The position numbers and the translations under genes were made by a program. A stretch of 64,000 nt of DNA. Origin: Paraburkholderia atlantica (GTDB lineage Bacteria > Pseudomonadota > Gammaproteobacteria > Burkholderiales > Burkholderiaceae). Location: the NCBI RefSeq assembly GCF_009362785.1, contig NZ_WHNQ01000022.1, positions 79,471-143,470 of the forward strand, in the 5' to 3' direction. Positions 16,083 to 25,281 of this stretch are shown here, piece after piece. The notes beneath the pieces are model-generated. The model made no database searches and was not told the DNA's origin. It was given only the letters and a program-made list of their open reading frames with translations. How positions within the stretch are numbered: position 1 is the first letter of the stretch; the number at the start of each line of letters is the position of its first letter.

Positions 16083-16102
16083 TTGTGACTGATCTGTCAC
16101 AA
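16083..16102. promoter_or_regulatory. Candidate TetR operator 2
   Basis: TTGTGAC-TGATCT-GTCACAA is a perfect inverted repeat with 7-bp arms and a 6-bp spacer. It shares the GT(N)AC-N6-GT(N)AC layout with operator 1, and the centres are 34 bp apart. It lies in the transcribed leader, a roadblock position. Confidence 0.55.
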
Positions 16103-16168
16103 ATCAATTACCGAAGCCGTAACAATACGAACGATGCCGCCACCCGCGCCGCGTCGATTGGAGAACCG

Positions 16169-17452
16169 ATGAACTGGGCTGCGCGACTGATAGGCGGACG
16201 TTTCCACTATGGCTGGTTGACCGTCGCCGTGGTGTTCCTGGTGTTGCTCGCGGCGGCCGGTACGCGCGCGACGCCGAGCGTGATGATGGTGCCGCTCGAG
16301 AACCAATTCGGCTGGAGCCGTGCGACGATTTCGCTCGCGATCTCCGTGAACATCGCGCTGTACGGATTGATGGGGCCGTTCGCGGCCGCCGCGATGCAGC
16401 GCTTCGGTGTGCGCCCGACGCTACTGACCGCGCTCGGCACGATGGCTGCGGGCGTCGCGCTGTCGTCGCTGATGACGCATCCGTGGCAGATGGTGCTGAT
16501 CTGGGGCGTGATGGTCGGCGGATCGACCGGGGTGGCGGCGCTGTCGCTGTCGGCGACCGTCGTCACGCGCTGGTTCACGACGCGCCGCGGTCTCGTGATG
16601 GGTATCCTGACCGCCAGTTCGGCGACCGGCCAACTGGTGTTCCTGCCGCTGCTCGCGGCGATCGCCGAGCATTACGGCTGGCGCCAGGTCGTGTGGGTCG
16701 TCGCGCTCGCGGCGGGCATCGTGATTCCGCTCGTTGCGTTTCTGCTGCCCGAACATCCGGCCGATATGCAGCTGCGCCCGTACGGCGAACCGCACGACGC
16801 GCCGATGAACACCACCGTCACCAGGCAGAATCCGCTCGCGATCGCGTTCGGCACGCTCGCGTCGGCGAGCAAGACGCGCGACTTCTGGCTGCTGTTCTTC
16901 AGCTTCTTCATTTGCGGCGCGAGCACCAATGGCTATGTCGGCACCCATCTGATCGCGATGTGCGGCGACTACGGGATGACCGAAGTGCAGGGCGCGTCGC
17001 TGCTCGCGGCGATGGGCGTGTTCGACCTGTTCGGCACGACGCTGTCGGGCTGGCTGTCGGATCGCTTCAATAGCCGCGTGCTGCTGTTCTGGTACTACGG
17101 GCTGCGCGGCCTGTCGCTGATGTATCTGCCGCACGCGTTCGGCATCGATTTTTTCGGGTTGCCCTTGTTCGCGGTGTTCTACGGTCTCGACTGGATCGCC
17201 ACTGTGCCGCCGACCGTGCGTCTTGCCACCGATGTCTACGGCAAGGAATCGGCGCCGATCGTGTTCGGCTGGGTGGTCGCCGGCCACCAGCTCGGCGCGG
17301 CGTTCGCGGCGCTCGGCGCGGGCATGCTGCGCGCGAGCCTCGGCACCTACACGATCGCGTCGATGATTTCCGGCGGCTTGTGCCTGATCGCCGCGGTGAT
17401 CGTGCTGCGCATCAACCGCCCAGCCAAGGTGCCGACGCCGCAGGCAATCTGA
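16169..17452 (+). CDS. MFS transporter, monocarboxylate/oxalate-formate antiporter type
   Basis: This 427-aa 12-helix transporter has an N-terminal GRFHYGWLTVAVVFLVLL segment and conserved first-half sequence (TPSVMMVPLENQFGWSRATIS) typical of the MCT/OFA branch of the major facilitator superfamily. Substrate unknown, possibly an organic acid. GGAGAACCG precedes the ATG at 16169. Divergent from its likely TetR repressor. A long hairpin terminator follows the gene. Confidence 0.88.
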   Translation: MNWAARLIGGRFHYGWLTVAVVFLVLLAAAGTRATPSVMMVPLENQFGWSRATISLAISVNIALYGLMGPFAAAAMQRFGVRPTLLTALGTMAAGVALSSLMTHPWQMVLIWGVMVGGSTGVAALSLSATVVTRWFTTRRGLVMGILTASSATGQLVFLPLLAAIAEHYGWRQVVWVVALAAGIVIPLVAFLLPEHPADMQLRPYGEPHDAPMNTTVTRQNPLAIAFGTLASASKTRDFWLLFFSFFICGASTNGYVGTHLIAMCGDYGMTEVQGASLLAAMGVFDLFGTTLSGWLSDRFNSRVLLFWYYGLRGLSLMYLPHAFGIDFFGLPLFAVFYGLDWIATVPPTVRLATDVYGKESAPIVFGWVVAGHQLGAAFAALGAGMLRASLGTYTIASMISGGLCLIAAVIVLRINRPAKVPTPQAI

Positions 17453-17497
17453 ATCGCCTTCGCGAACCGCGTAGATTCACGTCAGCGAAGCAACGAC

Positions 17498-17530
17498 GCA
17501 CGGCCCCACTACGGGGCCGTGCGCGCTTTT
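17498..17530 (+). terminator. Intrinsic terminator after the MFS gene
   Basis: A perfect 10-bp stem GCACGGCCCC / GGGGCCGTGC with ACTAC loop (17498-17522) is followed by GCGCTTTT. Confidence 0.75.
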
Positions 17531-17641
17531 CAGCCAGCGCGCATAGCCCCCCCGCAAGTTGGAGCGCGCACCGAAAGCCCGTTATGCTATGTGGCCTCGG
17601 GCAACCGCCCGACGATCATGAATTTCTACCGAGAGAAGCGC

Positions 17642-18235
17642 ATGGCCAAGAAACCCGCCTCAACCGAAGTTGCCATTCACGAACTGATTGCAGGCCGTTG
17701 GAGCCCGCGCGCGTATTCGAGCGAGCCGGTGAGCCGCGATCAATTGCGCGCGGTGCTCGAAGCGGCGCGCTGGGCGCCGTCTTCGTATAACGCGCAGCCC
17801 TGGCGTTTCGTCGTATTCGATCGCAGCGTCGATGAAGTCGCGTTCAAGAAGGCTTTCGCCACGCTGGTGCCGTTCAACCAGGGCTGGAATGCGCCCGCGC
17901 CGGTGCTGATCGCGGTGACCGCGCACACCCTGACCAGCAAGGGAGACGTCAATCGCTGCGCGCTCTATGACGCGGGTGCGGCGGCGATGTCGCTGGTGCT
18001 GCAGGCGCACGCGCTCGGCCTCGCCGCGCACCAGATGAGCGGCTTCGATGTGAACGCGTTCCGCACCACTTTCGAATTGCCGAAAGACGTCGAGCCGATC
18101 GCGATGATCTCGCTTGGCCATTACGGCGACGTCGACAAACTGGACCCGGTCCTGCGCGAACGCGAGAAGGCGCCGCGTCAGCGCGTGGCGCTCGCGGAAA
18201 TCGCGTACGGCGGCGGCTGGAAGAAGGCGTTCTGA
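17642..18235 (+). CDS. Nitroreductase-family flavoprotein
   Basis: This 197-aa FMN-dependent oxidoreductase has the family N-terminal RWSPRAYSSEPV, the WAPSSYNAQPWRFVVF FMN-binding segment and a C-terminal MISLGHYGD block. Such enzymes reduce nitroaromatics, quinones or flavins; the natural substrate cannot be inferred. The ATG at 17642 has GAGAGAAG upstream; an in-frame ATG at 17618 adds 8 residues. Confidence 0.9.
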   Translation: MAKKPASTEVAIHELIAGRWSPRAYSSEPVSRDQLRAVLEAARWAPSSYNAQPWRFVVFDRSVDEVAFKKAFATLVPFNQGWNAPAPVLIAVTAHTLTSKGDVNRCALYDAGAAAMSLVLQAHALGLAAHQMSGFDVNAFRTTFELPKDVEPIAMISLGHYGDVDKLDPVLREREKAPRQRVALAEIAYGGGWKKAF

Positions 18236-18277
18236 GCGACGGACTCGCGGCGTTTGCCGCGTGACGTCGCAAAGCGG

Positions 18278-19801
18278 TCAGGTCCGCGCGGCACGGTCCG
18301 CGCGTTTTTCATCGGCACCGACCACGCCGTCCTCCTCATCCGCCACGCTCGACAGCGGCGCCGCCACATGCTCGAGCGACTTGCGCTCCGCGTCGACACC
18401 CCAGATCGCCGCGACGAGCGCCGCCGCGAGCATCAACCCCGAGCCGACCAGATAGCCCGAAAACACTTCGCTGCGCTGGTGCGTGTCGATCAGCCGGCCG
18501 AAAAACGCCGGTCCGACGATGCCGCCGAGCGCGGTGCCGAACGCATAGAAAACCGCAATCGCGAGCGCGCGGATTTCGAGCGGGAACGATTCGCTGACGG
18601 TCAGATACGCGGAACTCGCGGCCGCCGACGCGAAGAAGAAAATCACCATCCACGCGACCGTCTGCGTGACGACGGTCAGCAGTTGCTGTTCGAACAGATA
18701 ACCCGACAGCGTCAGCAGGATCGCCGACATCGCGTACGTTCCGGCGATCATCTTGCGTCGGCCGATCACATCGAATAGCCGCCCGAGCACGAGGGGCCCC
18801 AGGAAATTGCCGAGCGCGAAAGGCAGCAGATACCAGCCGATGTCGCCGCCCGGCACATGATAGAAGTCGGTGAGGACGAGCGCGTAGGTGAAAAAGATTG
18901 CGTTGTAGAAGAATGCCTGCGCGGTCATCAACGTGAGACCGACCAGCGAGCGGCGCCGGTGCACGTTGAACAGCGTATGGAACACCTCGCGCAACGGCGT
19001 ATGGTCGCGCGCGCGCAGGCGTAGCCGCGTGAGGGCGTCGTCGGCGAGCGTGTGGCCGTCGTCGCGAAAACGCGTTTCGATGCCCTCGACGATCGCCCGT
19101 GCGTCGCGCTCGTCACCGTGCGTGAGCAGCCAGCGCGGGCTTTCGGGTATCCAGATGCGCATCGGCAGAATCCCGAGCGCGAGTACCGCGCCGATGCAAA
19201 AACACGCGCGCCAGCCCCAGTCGGAAGGCAGTAGATACGGATCGAGCAGCACCAGCGAGCCCGCGGCGCCGAGCCCCGCGCCAACCCAGAACGTGCCGTT
19301 GATGCCGAGGTCGGTCCAGCCGCGCACGCGTGCCGGCGTGAATTCCTGGATCGTCGAGTTGATCGCCGTGTATTCGCCGCCGATACCTGCGCCGGTCAGG
19401 AAGCGGAACAGCATGAAGCTCATCAGATTCCACGACACCGCGGTCGCCGCGGTCGCGGCCAGATAGAGCGTCAGCGTGATGAAGAACAGCCTGCGGCGGC
19501 CGAGCCGGTCGGTCAGCCAGCCGAAACCGAGCGCGCCGAGCACCGCGCCGGCAATGTACGCGCTGCCCGCGAGGCCGACGTCGGCATTCGAAAAGCGCAG
19601 CGCCGGGCTCGTTTTCAGCGCGCTCGCGACCGCGCCGGCGAGCGTCACTTCGAGCCCGTCTAACAGCCACGTCACGCCGAGCGCGACTACGATCAGAGTA
19701 TGAAAGCGGCCCCACGGCAGGCGGTCTAGCCGCGACGGCAAGTCGGTTTCGATCAGCATGGCGGGGTGGTCATCGACGGCGGCGGTGGGCGGCACGCTCA
19801 T
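18278..19801 (-). CDS. MFS transporter, metabolite:H+ symporter / sugar porter-like
   Basis: This 507-aa transporter has 12 predicted helices and the classic loop 2-3 motif GWLTDRLGRRRLFF, plus the sugar-porter-like RFLTGAGIGGEYTAINSTIQEFTPARVRG segment. Similar proteins carry aromatic acids, niacin or sugars. The start at 19801 (MSVPPT) is the first Met consistent with a short cytoplasmic N-terminus. The C-terminal tail is charged. Convergent with the nitroreductase. Confidence 0.88.
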   Translation of the reverse strand: MSVPPTAAVDDHPAMLIETDLPSRLDRLPWGRFHTLIVVALGVTWLLDGLEVTLAGAVASALKTSPALRFSNADVGLAGSAYIAGAVLGALGFGWLTDRLGRRRLFFITLTLYLAATAATAVSWNLMSFMLFRFLTGAGIGGEYTAINSTIQEFTPARVRGWTDLGINGTFWVGAGLGAAGSLVLLDPYLLPSDWGWRACFCIGAVLALGILPMRIWIPESPRWLLTHGDERDARAIVEGIETRFRDDGHTLADDALTRLRLRARDHTPLREVFHTLFNVHRRRSLVGLTLMTAQAFFYNAIFFTYALVLTDFYHVPGGDIGWYLLPFALGNFLGPLVLGRLFDVIGRRKMIAGTYAMSAILLTLSGYLFEQQLLTVVTQTVAWMVIFFFASAAASSAYLTVSESFPLEIRALAIAVFYAFGTALGGIVGPAFFGRLIDTHQRSEVFSGYLVGSGLMLAAALVAAIWGVDAERKSLEHVAAPLSSVADEEDGVVGADEKRADRAART

Positions 19802-19989
19802 GACGCGAAGTCTCCTCGATGGCGAAATGGGGCGGCGTATCCGGTCGGACGCAGCAAAATCCGTTCCGCGCGACGATTCCAGCCAATCTTGCCGCGGTCC
19901 CCGCAACTTCAGTTGATGCTGCCGGAGTTTTCGTGATACAAAGCCGCTCCCCTATCTGTGCGCGCCAGCCGTGAGCGGCCATTCCTGCC

Positions 19990-21240
19990 ATGAACTATTG
20001 CGCGATTGACTTCGGTACTTCCAATTCGGCCGTCGCGATTCCGAGCGGCCCGCAGCTTAAGCTGGCGCCGGTCGAAGGCGCGTACACGACGCTGCCCACC
20101 GCGGTCTTCTTCAACACCGACGAAAACACCAGCGAATTCGGGCGCGCGGCGCTTGCCGCCTACATCGACGGTTTCGACGGCCGGCTGATGCGCTCGATGA
20201 AAAGCATTCTCGGCTCGCCGCTCGCCGAGAATACGACCGATCTCGGTGACGGCACTGCGATCAAGTACACCGACGTGATCGCGACTTTCCTGACCCATCT
20301 GAAGCGCGCGGCCGAGGCGAGCGCCGGCGGCGCGATCGACCGCGCGGTGCTGGGTCGCCCGGTGTTCTTCGTCGACGACGACCCGCGCGCCGACCAGATG
20401 GCGCAGCAACAGCTCGAAGCCGCTGCCCGCACGGTCGGTTTGCGCGAGATCCACTTTCAGTATGAACCGATCGCGGCTGCGTTCGACTATGAATCGCATC
20501 TGAGCGCCGAAGGACTCGTGCTTGTGGCGGACATCGGCGGTGGCACGTCGGACTTTTCGCTCGTGCGGGTGGGGCCGGAACGGATGAAGCGCGTCGAACG
20601 CAAGGACGACGTGCTCGCGCATCATGGTGTGCACGTCGCGGGTACGGACTTCGACCGCCGCGTCGAACTCGTGACGATCCTGCGCGAGCTCGGTTATCAG
20701 TCGCTCGATCCGCAGGGGCGTGAAATCCCGAACCGGATTTATTTCGATCTCGCGACGTGGCACCTGATCAATACCGTCTACACGCCGAAGCGGGTCAGCG
20801 AACTCGCGCTGATGCGGCACCTTTTCACGGAGACGAAGCACCATGACCGGCTGATGCGCGTAGTCGAGCAGCGGTTCGGGCACGCGCTCGCCGCGCACGC
20901 GGAAGAGGCGAAGATCGGCGTGGCAGCGGGCGGCGAGACCGTGATCGATCTCGAACAAGTGGAAGAGGATCTGCGCCTCGCGTTCGACGAAGCGCAACTC
21001 ATCAAGGCCGGCGAGGATGAAACGCGACGTATCGTGCAGGCCGCGCGCGATACGGTGCAGGCGGCGGGTGTCGCGCCGCGCGACGTCGACGCGATTTATT
21101 TTACCGGCGGTTCGACCGGCCTCGCGTTTCTGTCGGGCGCGCTGGCGGCGGCGTTTCCGGACGCGAAAGCGGTGTTCGGCGATCGCCTCGCGAGCGTGGC
21201 GACGGGCCTCGGTATTCACGCCCGGCGCGTGTTCGGATAA
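19990..21240 (+). CDS. Hsp70-family ATPase-domain protein (YegD-like)
   Basis: This 416-aa protein has the actin/Hsp70 nucleotide-binding fold: phosphate-1 loop IDFGTSNSAVA at the start, connect/phosphate-2 VADIGGGTSDFSLVRVG (~residue 178) and adenosine motif FTGGSTG (~375). It ends right after the ATPase domain, so the peptide-binding domain of DnaK is absent, as in E. coli YegD. Role unknown. Its neighbour across a shared terminator is a cold-shock protein gene. Confidence 0.88.
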   Translation: MNYCAIDFGTSNSAVAIPSGPQLKLAPVEGAYTTLPTAVFFNTDENTSEFGRAALAAYIDGFDGRLMRSMKSILGSPLAENTTDLGDGTAIKYTDVIATFLTHLKRAAEASAGGAIDRAVLGRPVFFVDDDPRADQMAQQQLEAAARTVGLREIHFQYEPIAAAFDYESHLSAEGLVLVADIGGGTSDFSLVRVGPERMKRVERKDDVLAHHGVHVAGTDFDRRVELVTILRELGYQSLDPQGREIPNRIYFDLATWHLINTVYTPKRVSELALMRHLFTETKHHDRLMRVVEQRFGHALAAHAEEAKIGVAAGGETVIDLEQVEEDLRLAFDEAQLIKAGEDETRRIVQAARDTVQAAGVAPRDVDAIYFTGGSTGLAFLSGALAAAFPDAKAVFGDRLASVATGLGIHARRVFG

Positions 21241-21323
21241 TCGCGAATAATCGGAAAAATAATCCGCCGCGAATTGCGAAGACGGCAAATTTTAATCGAT
21301 TGATTTGATTTGCCGCCGATAAT

Positions 21324-21351
21324 AAAAAACCCCGCCGAGGCGGGGTTTTTT
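21324..21351. terminator. Bidirectional terminator between the Hsp70-like gene and cspA
   Basis: CCCCGCC-GA-GGCGGGG is flanked by AAAAAA on the left and TTTTTT on the right, so it can serve both convergent genes. Confidence 0.85.
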
Positions 21352-21374
21352 GCGTCCAGAAGGAAGCGAGAAGC

Positions 21375-21578
21375 TTACACCGGCTTGATGTTAGCTGCTT
21401 GCTTGCCCTTCGGGCCCGTCTTCACTTCAAACGTAACCTTCTGGTTTTCTTGCAGCGTCTTGAAGCCGTCGACGCGAATTTCCGAGAAATGCGCGAACAG
21501 ATCTTCACCGCCGCCGTCCGGAGTGATGAAGCCAAAGCCCTTAGCGTCGTTGAACCACTTGACGGTACCGGTTTCCAT
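21375..21578 (-). CDS. cspA: Cold-shock protein, CspA family
   Basis: This 67-aa single cold-shock domain protein has both RNA-binding motifs, KGFGFI (RNP1) and DLFAHF (RNP2-like LFAHF). It binds single-stranded RNA/DNA and melts RNA secondary structure. GGAAAAAG lies upstream of the ATG. A 422-bp upstream gap leaves room for a long, structured 5' leader as in other csp genes. Confidence 0.95.
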   Translation of the reverse strand: METGTVKWFNDAKGFGFITPDGGGEDLFAHFSEIRVDGFKTLQENQKVTFEVKTGPKGKQAANIKPV

Positions 21579-22000
21579 ATTACTTTTTCCTAAAAATGGT
21601 GAATAAGGCCGAAGCCCGGGGGTGCATGAAAATCAAGGAAGGGGGTAATGGGACCAACCGGAGTACCGTTGATGGGCGAACTACGAAAGAACCACTTCAC
21701 TCGCCACTTGAAATCCTGCTGGAACGTTATACGGCGAATTCGGACGGAGGTCAACAGTCTGCACGAAACTTATCGGACTGATGCGATGGTTTCTTACAAA
21801 TTTTACGTATCAGACTGATCTCTTGCCAGGGAGAACCCTTAGTTGGTTTCCCTGCAGCAACGCGGTGCAACCGTTAAACTACGCGCCGCGCGTCGGTTGC
21901 ACCTATTCCGCATCTGCACGCGCTCACATGCGAGTCACCCGTCCCCACCGCCACAAGCGATGCCACGCGGTGCCGACATGGTTCTGATTTAGGAGAAGAC
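21579..22000. other. 422-bp divergent intergenic region between cspA and the APC permease
   Basis: No gene is seen. It should contain the cspA leader and promoter (minus) and the permease promoter (plus). The only clear structure is the nested inverted repeat at 21864-21903. The rest is less GC-rich than the surrounding genes. Confidence 0.6.
21864..21903. repeat. Nested inverted repeat upstream of the permease gene
   Basis: GGTGCAACCG (21864-21873) pairs perfectly with CGGTTGCACC (21894-21903). The loop contains a second hairpin ACGCG-CCG-CGCGT that stacks directly on the outer stem, leaving TTAAACT bulged on one side. No T-run follows on either strand. Confidence 0.7.
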
Positions 22001-23596
22001 GTGAAAAGTTCTATACAACGGGACATCGGGCCATTCGCGCTGATGCTGACCGGTCTGGGTTCGATCATCGGGTCCGGGTGGCTGTTCGGCGCGTGGAAGG
22101 CTGCAAAGATTGCCGGTCCCGCTGCAATTTGCGCATGGATCATCGGCGCGGTGGTGATTCTCGCGATTGCACTGACCTACGCGGAACTCGGCGCGATGTT
22201 TCCGGAATCTGGCGGGATGGTGCGCTATGCGCGCTACTCGCACGGTGCGCTGGTTGGTTTCATCAGCGCCTGGGCCAACTGGATCGCGATCGTATCGGTG
22301 ATCCCGATCGAGGCCGAAGCATCGATTCAATACATGAGTACGTGGCCCTATCCGTGGGCGCACGCGCTCTTCGTCGACGGGTCATTGACCACCAACGGCC
22401 TGCTGTTGTCCGCCGGCCTCGTGATCATCTACTTCCTGCTCAACTACTGGGGCGTCAAGCTGTTCGCGCGCGCCAACTCGGCCATCACGATCTTCAAGTT
22501 CCTGATCCCGGGCGCAACGATCGTCGGTCTGATGATGACCGGCGTCCACACCGAGAACTTCGGCCAGACGACCACGTTCGCGCCGTACGGCTGGTCGGCG
22601 GTGCTGACCGCGGTCGCGACGAGCGGCATCGTGTTCGCGTTCAACGGGTTCCAGAGCCCGGTCAACCTGGCCGGTGAAGCGCGCAATCCGGCCAGGAGCG
22701 TGCCGTTCGCGGTGATCGGCTCGATCCTGCTCGCGCTCGTGATCTACGTGTTGCTGCAGATCGCCTACATCGGCGCTGTGAATCCGGCCGACGTGATGAA
22801 GGGCTGGAGCCACTTCAACTTCGCTTCGCCGTTCGCGGAGCTGGCGATTGCGCTGAACCTGAACTGGCTGGCGTTCCTACTGTACGTCGACGCGTTCGTA
22901 AGCCCGAGCGGCACCGGTACGACCTATATGGCGACCACGACGCGGATGATCTACGCGATGGAGCGCAACAACACGATGCCGAAAATTTTCGGCCGGGTGC
23001 ATCCGTTCTACGGCGTGCCGCGTCAGGCGATGTGGTTCAACCTGTTCGTGTCGTTCATCTTCCTGTTCTTCTTCCGCGGCTGGAGCTCGCTCGCGGCGGT
23101 GATCTCGGTCGCGACCGTGATCTCGTACCTGACCGGCCCGATCAGCCTGATGGCGCTGCGCCGCGCGGCAACCGATCTCGAGCGCCCGCTGCACATCGCC
23201 GGCATGAAGGTGATCGCGCCGTTCGCGTTCGTCTGTGCGTCGCTGATCCTGTACTGGGCGAAGTGGCCGCTGACCGGCGAAATCATTCTGCTGATGGTCG
23301 TCGCGCTGCCGGTGTACTTCTACTTCCAGGCCAAGCAGGGCTTCGAGGGCTGGAACCGCGATCTGAAGGCCGCCTGGTGGCTGGTCGCGTATCTGCCGAT
23401 CATGGCGATCCTGTCGCTGATCGGCAGCAAGGAGTTCGGCGGCTTCGGCATCCTGCCGTACGGCTGGGACATGCTCGTCGTGATCGCCTTCTCGTTGGTG
23501 TTCTATTTCTGGGGCGTGAACAGCGGCTACCGTTCGGAGTATCTGGACGAGCGGCTCGTGCACGACGAAGTGCTCGAAGGTATCGGCGCGCACTGA
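22001..23596 (+). CDS. APC-family amino acid/polyamine permease
   Basis: This 531-aa, roughly 12-helix transporter carries the APC signature near the N-terminus (GLGSIIGSGWLFG, residues ~17-29) and a conserved FNGFQSPVNLAGEARNP block in the middle. It likely exchanges or symports an amino acid or amine. The start codon is GTG at 22001 with AGGAGA 7 nt upstream. Terminator hairpins follow the stop. Confidence 0.9.
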   Translation: MKSSIQRDIGPFALMLTGLGSIIGSGWLFGAWKAAKIAGPAAICAWIIGAVVILAIALTYAELGAMFPESGGMVRYARYSHGALVGFISAWANWIAIVSVIPIEAEASIQYMSTWPYPWAHALFVDGSLTTNGLLLSAGLVIIYFLLNYWGVKLFARANSAITIFKFLIPGATIVGLMMTGVHTENFGQTTTFAPYGWSAVLTAVATSGIVFAFNGFQSPVNLAGEARNPARSVPFAVIGSILLALVIYVLLQIAYIGAVNPADVMKGWSHFNFASPFAELAIALNLNWLAFLLYVDAFVSPSGTGTTYMATTTRMIYAMERNNTMPKIFGRVHPFYGVPRQAMWFNLFVSFIFLFFFRGWSSLAAVISVATVISYLTGPISLMALRRAATDLERPLHIAGMKVIAPFAFVCASLILYWAKWPLTGEIILLMVVALPVYFYFQAKQGFEGWNRDLKAAWWLVAYLPIMAILSLIGSKEFGGFGILPYGWDMLVVIAFSLVFYFWGVNSGYRSEYLDERLVHDEVLEGIGAH

Positions 23597-23609
23597 GCGT
23601 TCGCCGCAA

Positions 23610-23684
23610 CGAAGGGGCCGCTCGAAGCGGGCCCTTCGCGTTGGATAAAAAGCCCGTCTGATCGATGTTCAGGCGGGCTTTTTC
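23610..23684 (+). terminator. Tandem terminator hairpins after the permease gene
   Basis: A first hairpin (23610-23638, 7 + 5 bp around a G-G mismatch, loop CGA) is followed by a second (23646-23684), in which AAAAAGCCCG..CTGA pairs with TCAG..CGGGCTTTTT. The second also has A-runs on its left and can end the convergent dioxygenase transcript. Confidence 0.8.
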
Positions 23685-23718
23685 GTTGGTCGTTGCTGCT
23701 GGGTTGTTTCGCGGCGGG

Positions 23719-24504
23719 TCAGGCGGTGCCGAACACGTAGTTCGTCATTGCGAGCGAGCGCTGGTACGTGCCGAGCGACTGGATCGCAAGCGAATAGTCG
23801 TCGTCGGCGGCGCCGAGGGCGGCAAACACCGGCAACAGATGCTCGTCGGTCGGATGCATCAGTACCGCGTGCGGCGCCTGGCGGCGATAGTCGAGCAGCG
23901 CGTCGATATCGCGCGCGACGAGCTTGTCTTCGAACCAGTCGGTGAATTCGGTCACGCGCGGGTCGGCGTCTTCCGGGCGAGCGGAGAAATCGGCGGCGCG
24001 CAGGTTATGGGTGATCTGGCCGGAGCCGACCACCATCACGCCTTCGTCTTTCAGCGCGCGCAGCGCGCGGCCGACACGGAAATGATGCGCGGCGTCCTTG
24101 TGCGGCTGGATTGACAACTGCGCGATCGGCACGTCCGCTTGCGGGAACATCAGCAACATCGGCACCCATGCGCCGTGGTCGAGTCCATGCGGTTGCACGT
24201 CCGCGACGATGCCGCTCGCGCCGAGCAGCGCGGCGGCGCTGCGCGCGACGTCGGGTGCGCCCGGTGCCGGGTATTGGATTTCGTAGAGCTGGCGCGGAAA
24301 GCCGTAAAAATCGTGGATGGTTTCAGGCGCCGTCGCGATGCTCGCGAGTGGCTGCGCGGTGCCCCAGTGCGCCGACAACATCAGGATCGCCTCGGGACGG
24401 GGCAATTGCGTGCCGAGCGCCCCGAACTCGGCGGACGGCATCGAAGGATCGATCGGCAGTGTGGGCGAGCCGTGGGACAAGAAAAGCGAAGGTAAGCGGT
24501 TCAT
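23719..24504 (-). CDS. Class III extradiol ring-cleavage dioxygenase (DODA/YgiD type)
   Basis: This 261-aa non-heme metal dioxygenase matches the LigB/DODA family: SLFLSHGSP at the N-terminus (metal His), ILMLSAHWG, GLDHGAWVPMLLMFP and SGQITHNL. E. coli YgiD cleaves DOPA extradiol-wise in vitro; the substrate here is not known. The ATG at 24504 fits the family N-terminus (MNRLPSLFLSHGSP). Confidence 0.9.
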   Translation of the reverse strand: MNRLPSLFLSHGSPTLPIDPSMPSAEFGALGTQLPRPEAILMLSAHWGTAQPLASIATAPETIHDFYGFPRQLYEIQYPAPGAPDVARSAAALLGASGIVADVQPHGLDHGAWVPMLLMFPQADVPIAQLSIQPHKDAAHHFRVGRALRALKDEGVMVVGSGQITHNLRAADFSARPEDADPRVTEFTDWFEDKLVARDIDALLDYRRQAPHAVLMHPTDEHLLPVFAALGAADDDYSLAIQSLGTYQRSLAMTNYVFGTA

Positions 24505-24638
24505 GACAGCAGCGCGGCCGTGACAGCACGGCACGGAGAAATTGGGTTGCTACCAATATAGGTTCGCACGCCAGTTTGATAAATGGGCGCGGGGGGAATT
24601 GATTGTGTCGCGGACGTTGTTAATCCGCGTTGCCGCTG

Positions 24639-25241
24639 TTAATCCTGTGCGTCCCGCAGTCCTTGCCACGCCGACGACAACGCCGGCCCCAGCGCAAACA
24701 GATCGAGCACGCGTGCGACCGTGTGGTCGACCATCTCGTCGATCGAAGCAGGCTGGTTATAGAACGCGGGCAGGGGCGGAAAGATCACTCCACCCATTTC
24801 GGTGACGGCAGTCATATTGCGCAGATGCGCGAGGTTGAACGGCGTTTCGCGCACCAGCAGCACGAGGCGGCGACGCTCCTTCAGGGTGACATCGGCGGCG
24901 CGGGTGATCAGGTTGTCGGCGAAACCGTGCGCGATGCTCGCGAGCGTTTTCATCGAGCAGGGCGCGACGATCATGCCATCGGTCGCGAACGAGCCGGACG
25001 CGATGCTCGCGCCGACGTCGCGCACCGAATGGACGACATCCGCGAGCGGATGCACGTCTTCCTTGCCCAATTGGAGTTCATGCTGGATGTTGAGCCAACC
25101 GGCGCTCGAAATCAGCAGGTGGCTCTCGACGCCGCCGAGCCGCCGTAGCGTCTCGAGCAGCCGGATGCCGTAGATGGCGCCGGTGGCGCCGGTGATCGCG
25201 ACGATCAGCCGGCGGGGCGCCGCGGTGCGTGCTTGCTGCAT
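24639..25241 (-). CDS. ubiX: Flavin prenyltransferase UbiX
   Basis: This 200-aa enzyme makes prenylated FMN, the cofactor of UbiD-type decarboxylases including the one in ubiquinone synthesis. Visible motifs are ITGATGAIYGIRLLE (FMN site), SFATDGMIVAPCSMKTLA and LVLLVRETPFNLAHL. It is last in the hemA-prfA-prmC-grxD-ubiX gene order. Confidence 0.95.
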   Translation of the reverse strand: MQQARTAAPRRLIVAITGATGAIYGIRLLETLRRLGGVESHLLISSAGWLNIQHELQLGKEDVHPLADVVHSVRDVGASIASGSFATDGMIVAPCSMKTLASIAHGFADNLITRAADVTLKERRRLVLLVRETPFNLAHLRNMTAVTEMGGVIFPPLPAFYNQPASIDEMVDHTVARVLDLFALGPALSSAWQGLRDAQD

Positions 25242-25281
25242 GGCTAGCGGCGCCTGATGATGCGAACGAACCGTAAGGCGC

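Noticed and set aside
19909..21288. Minus-strand open frame (459 codons) opposite the Hsp70-like gene
   Set aside because: Antisense shadow; no recognisable domain, and the plus-strand gene has clear ATPase motifs.
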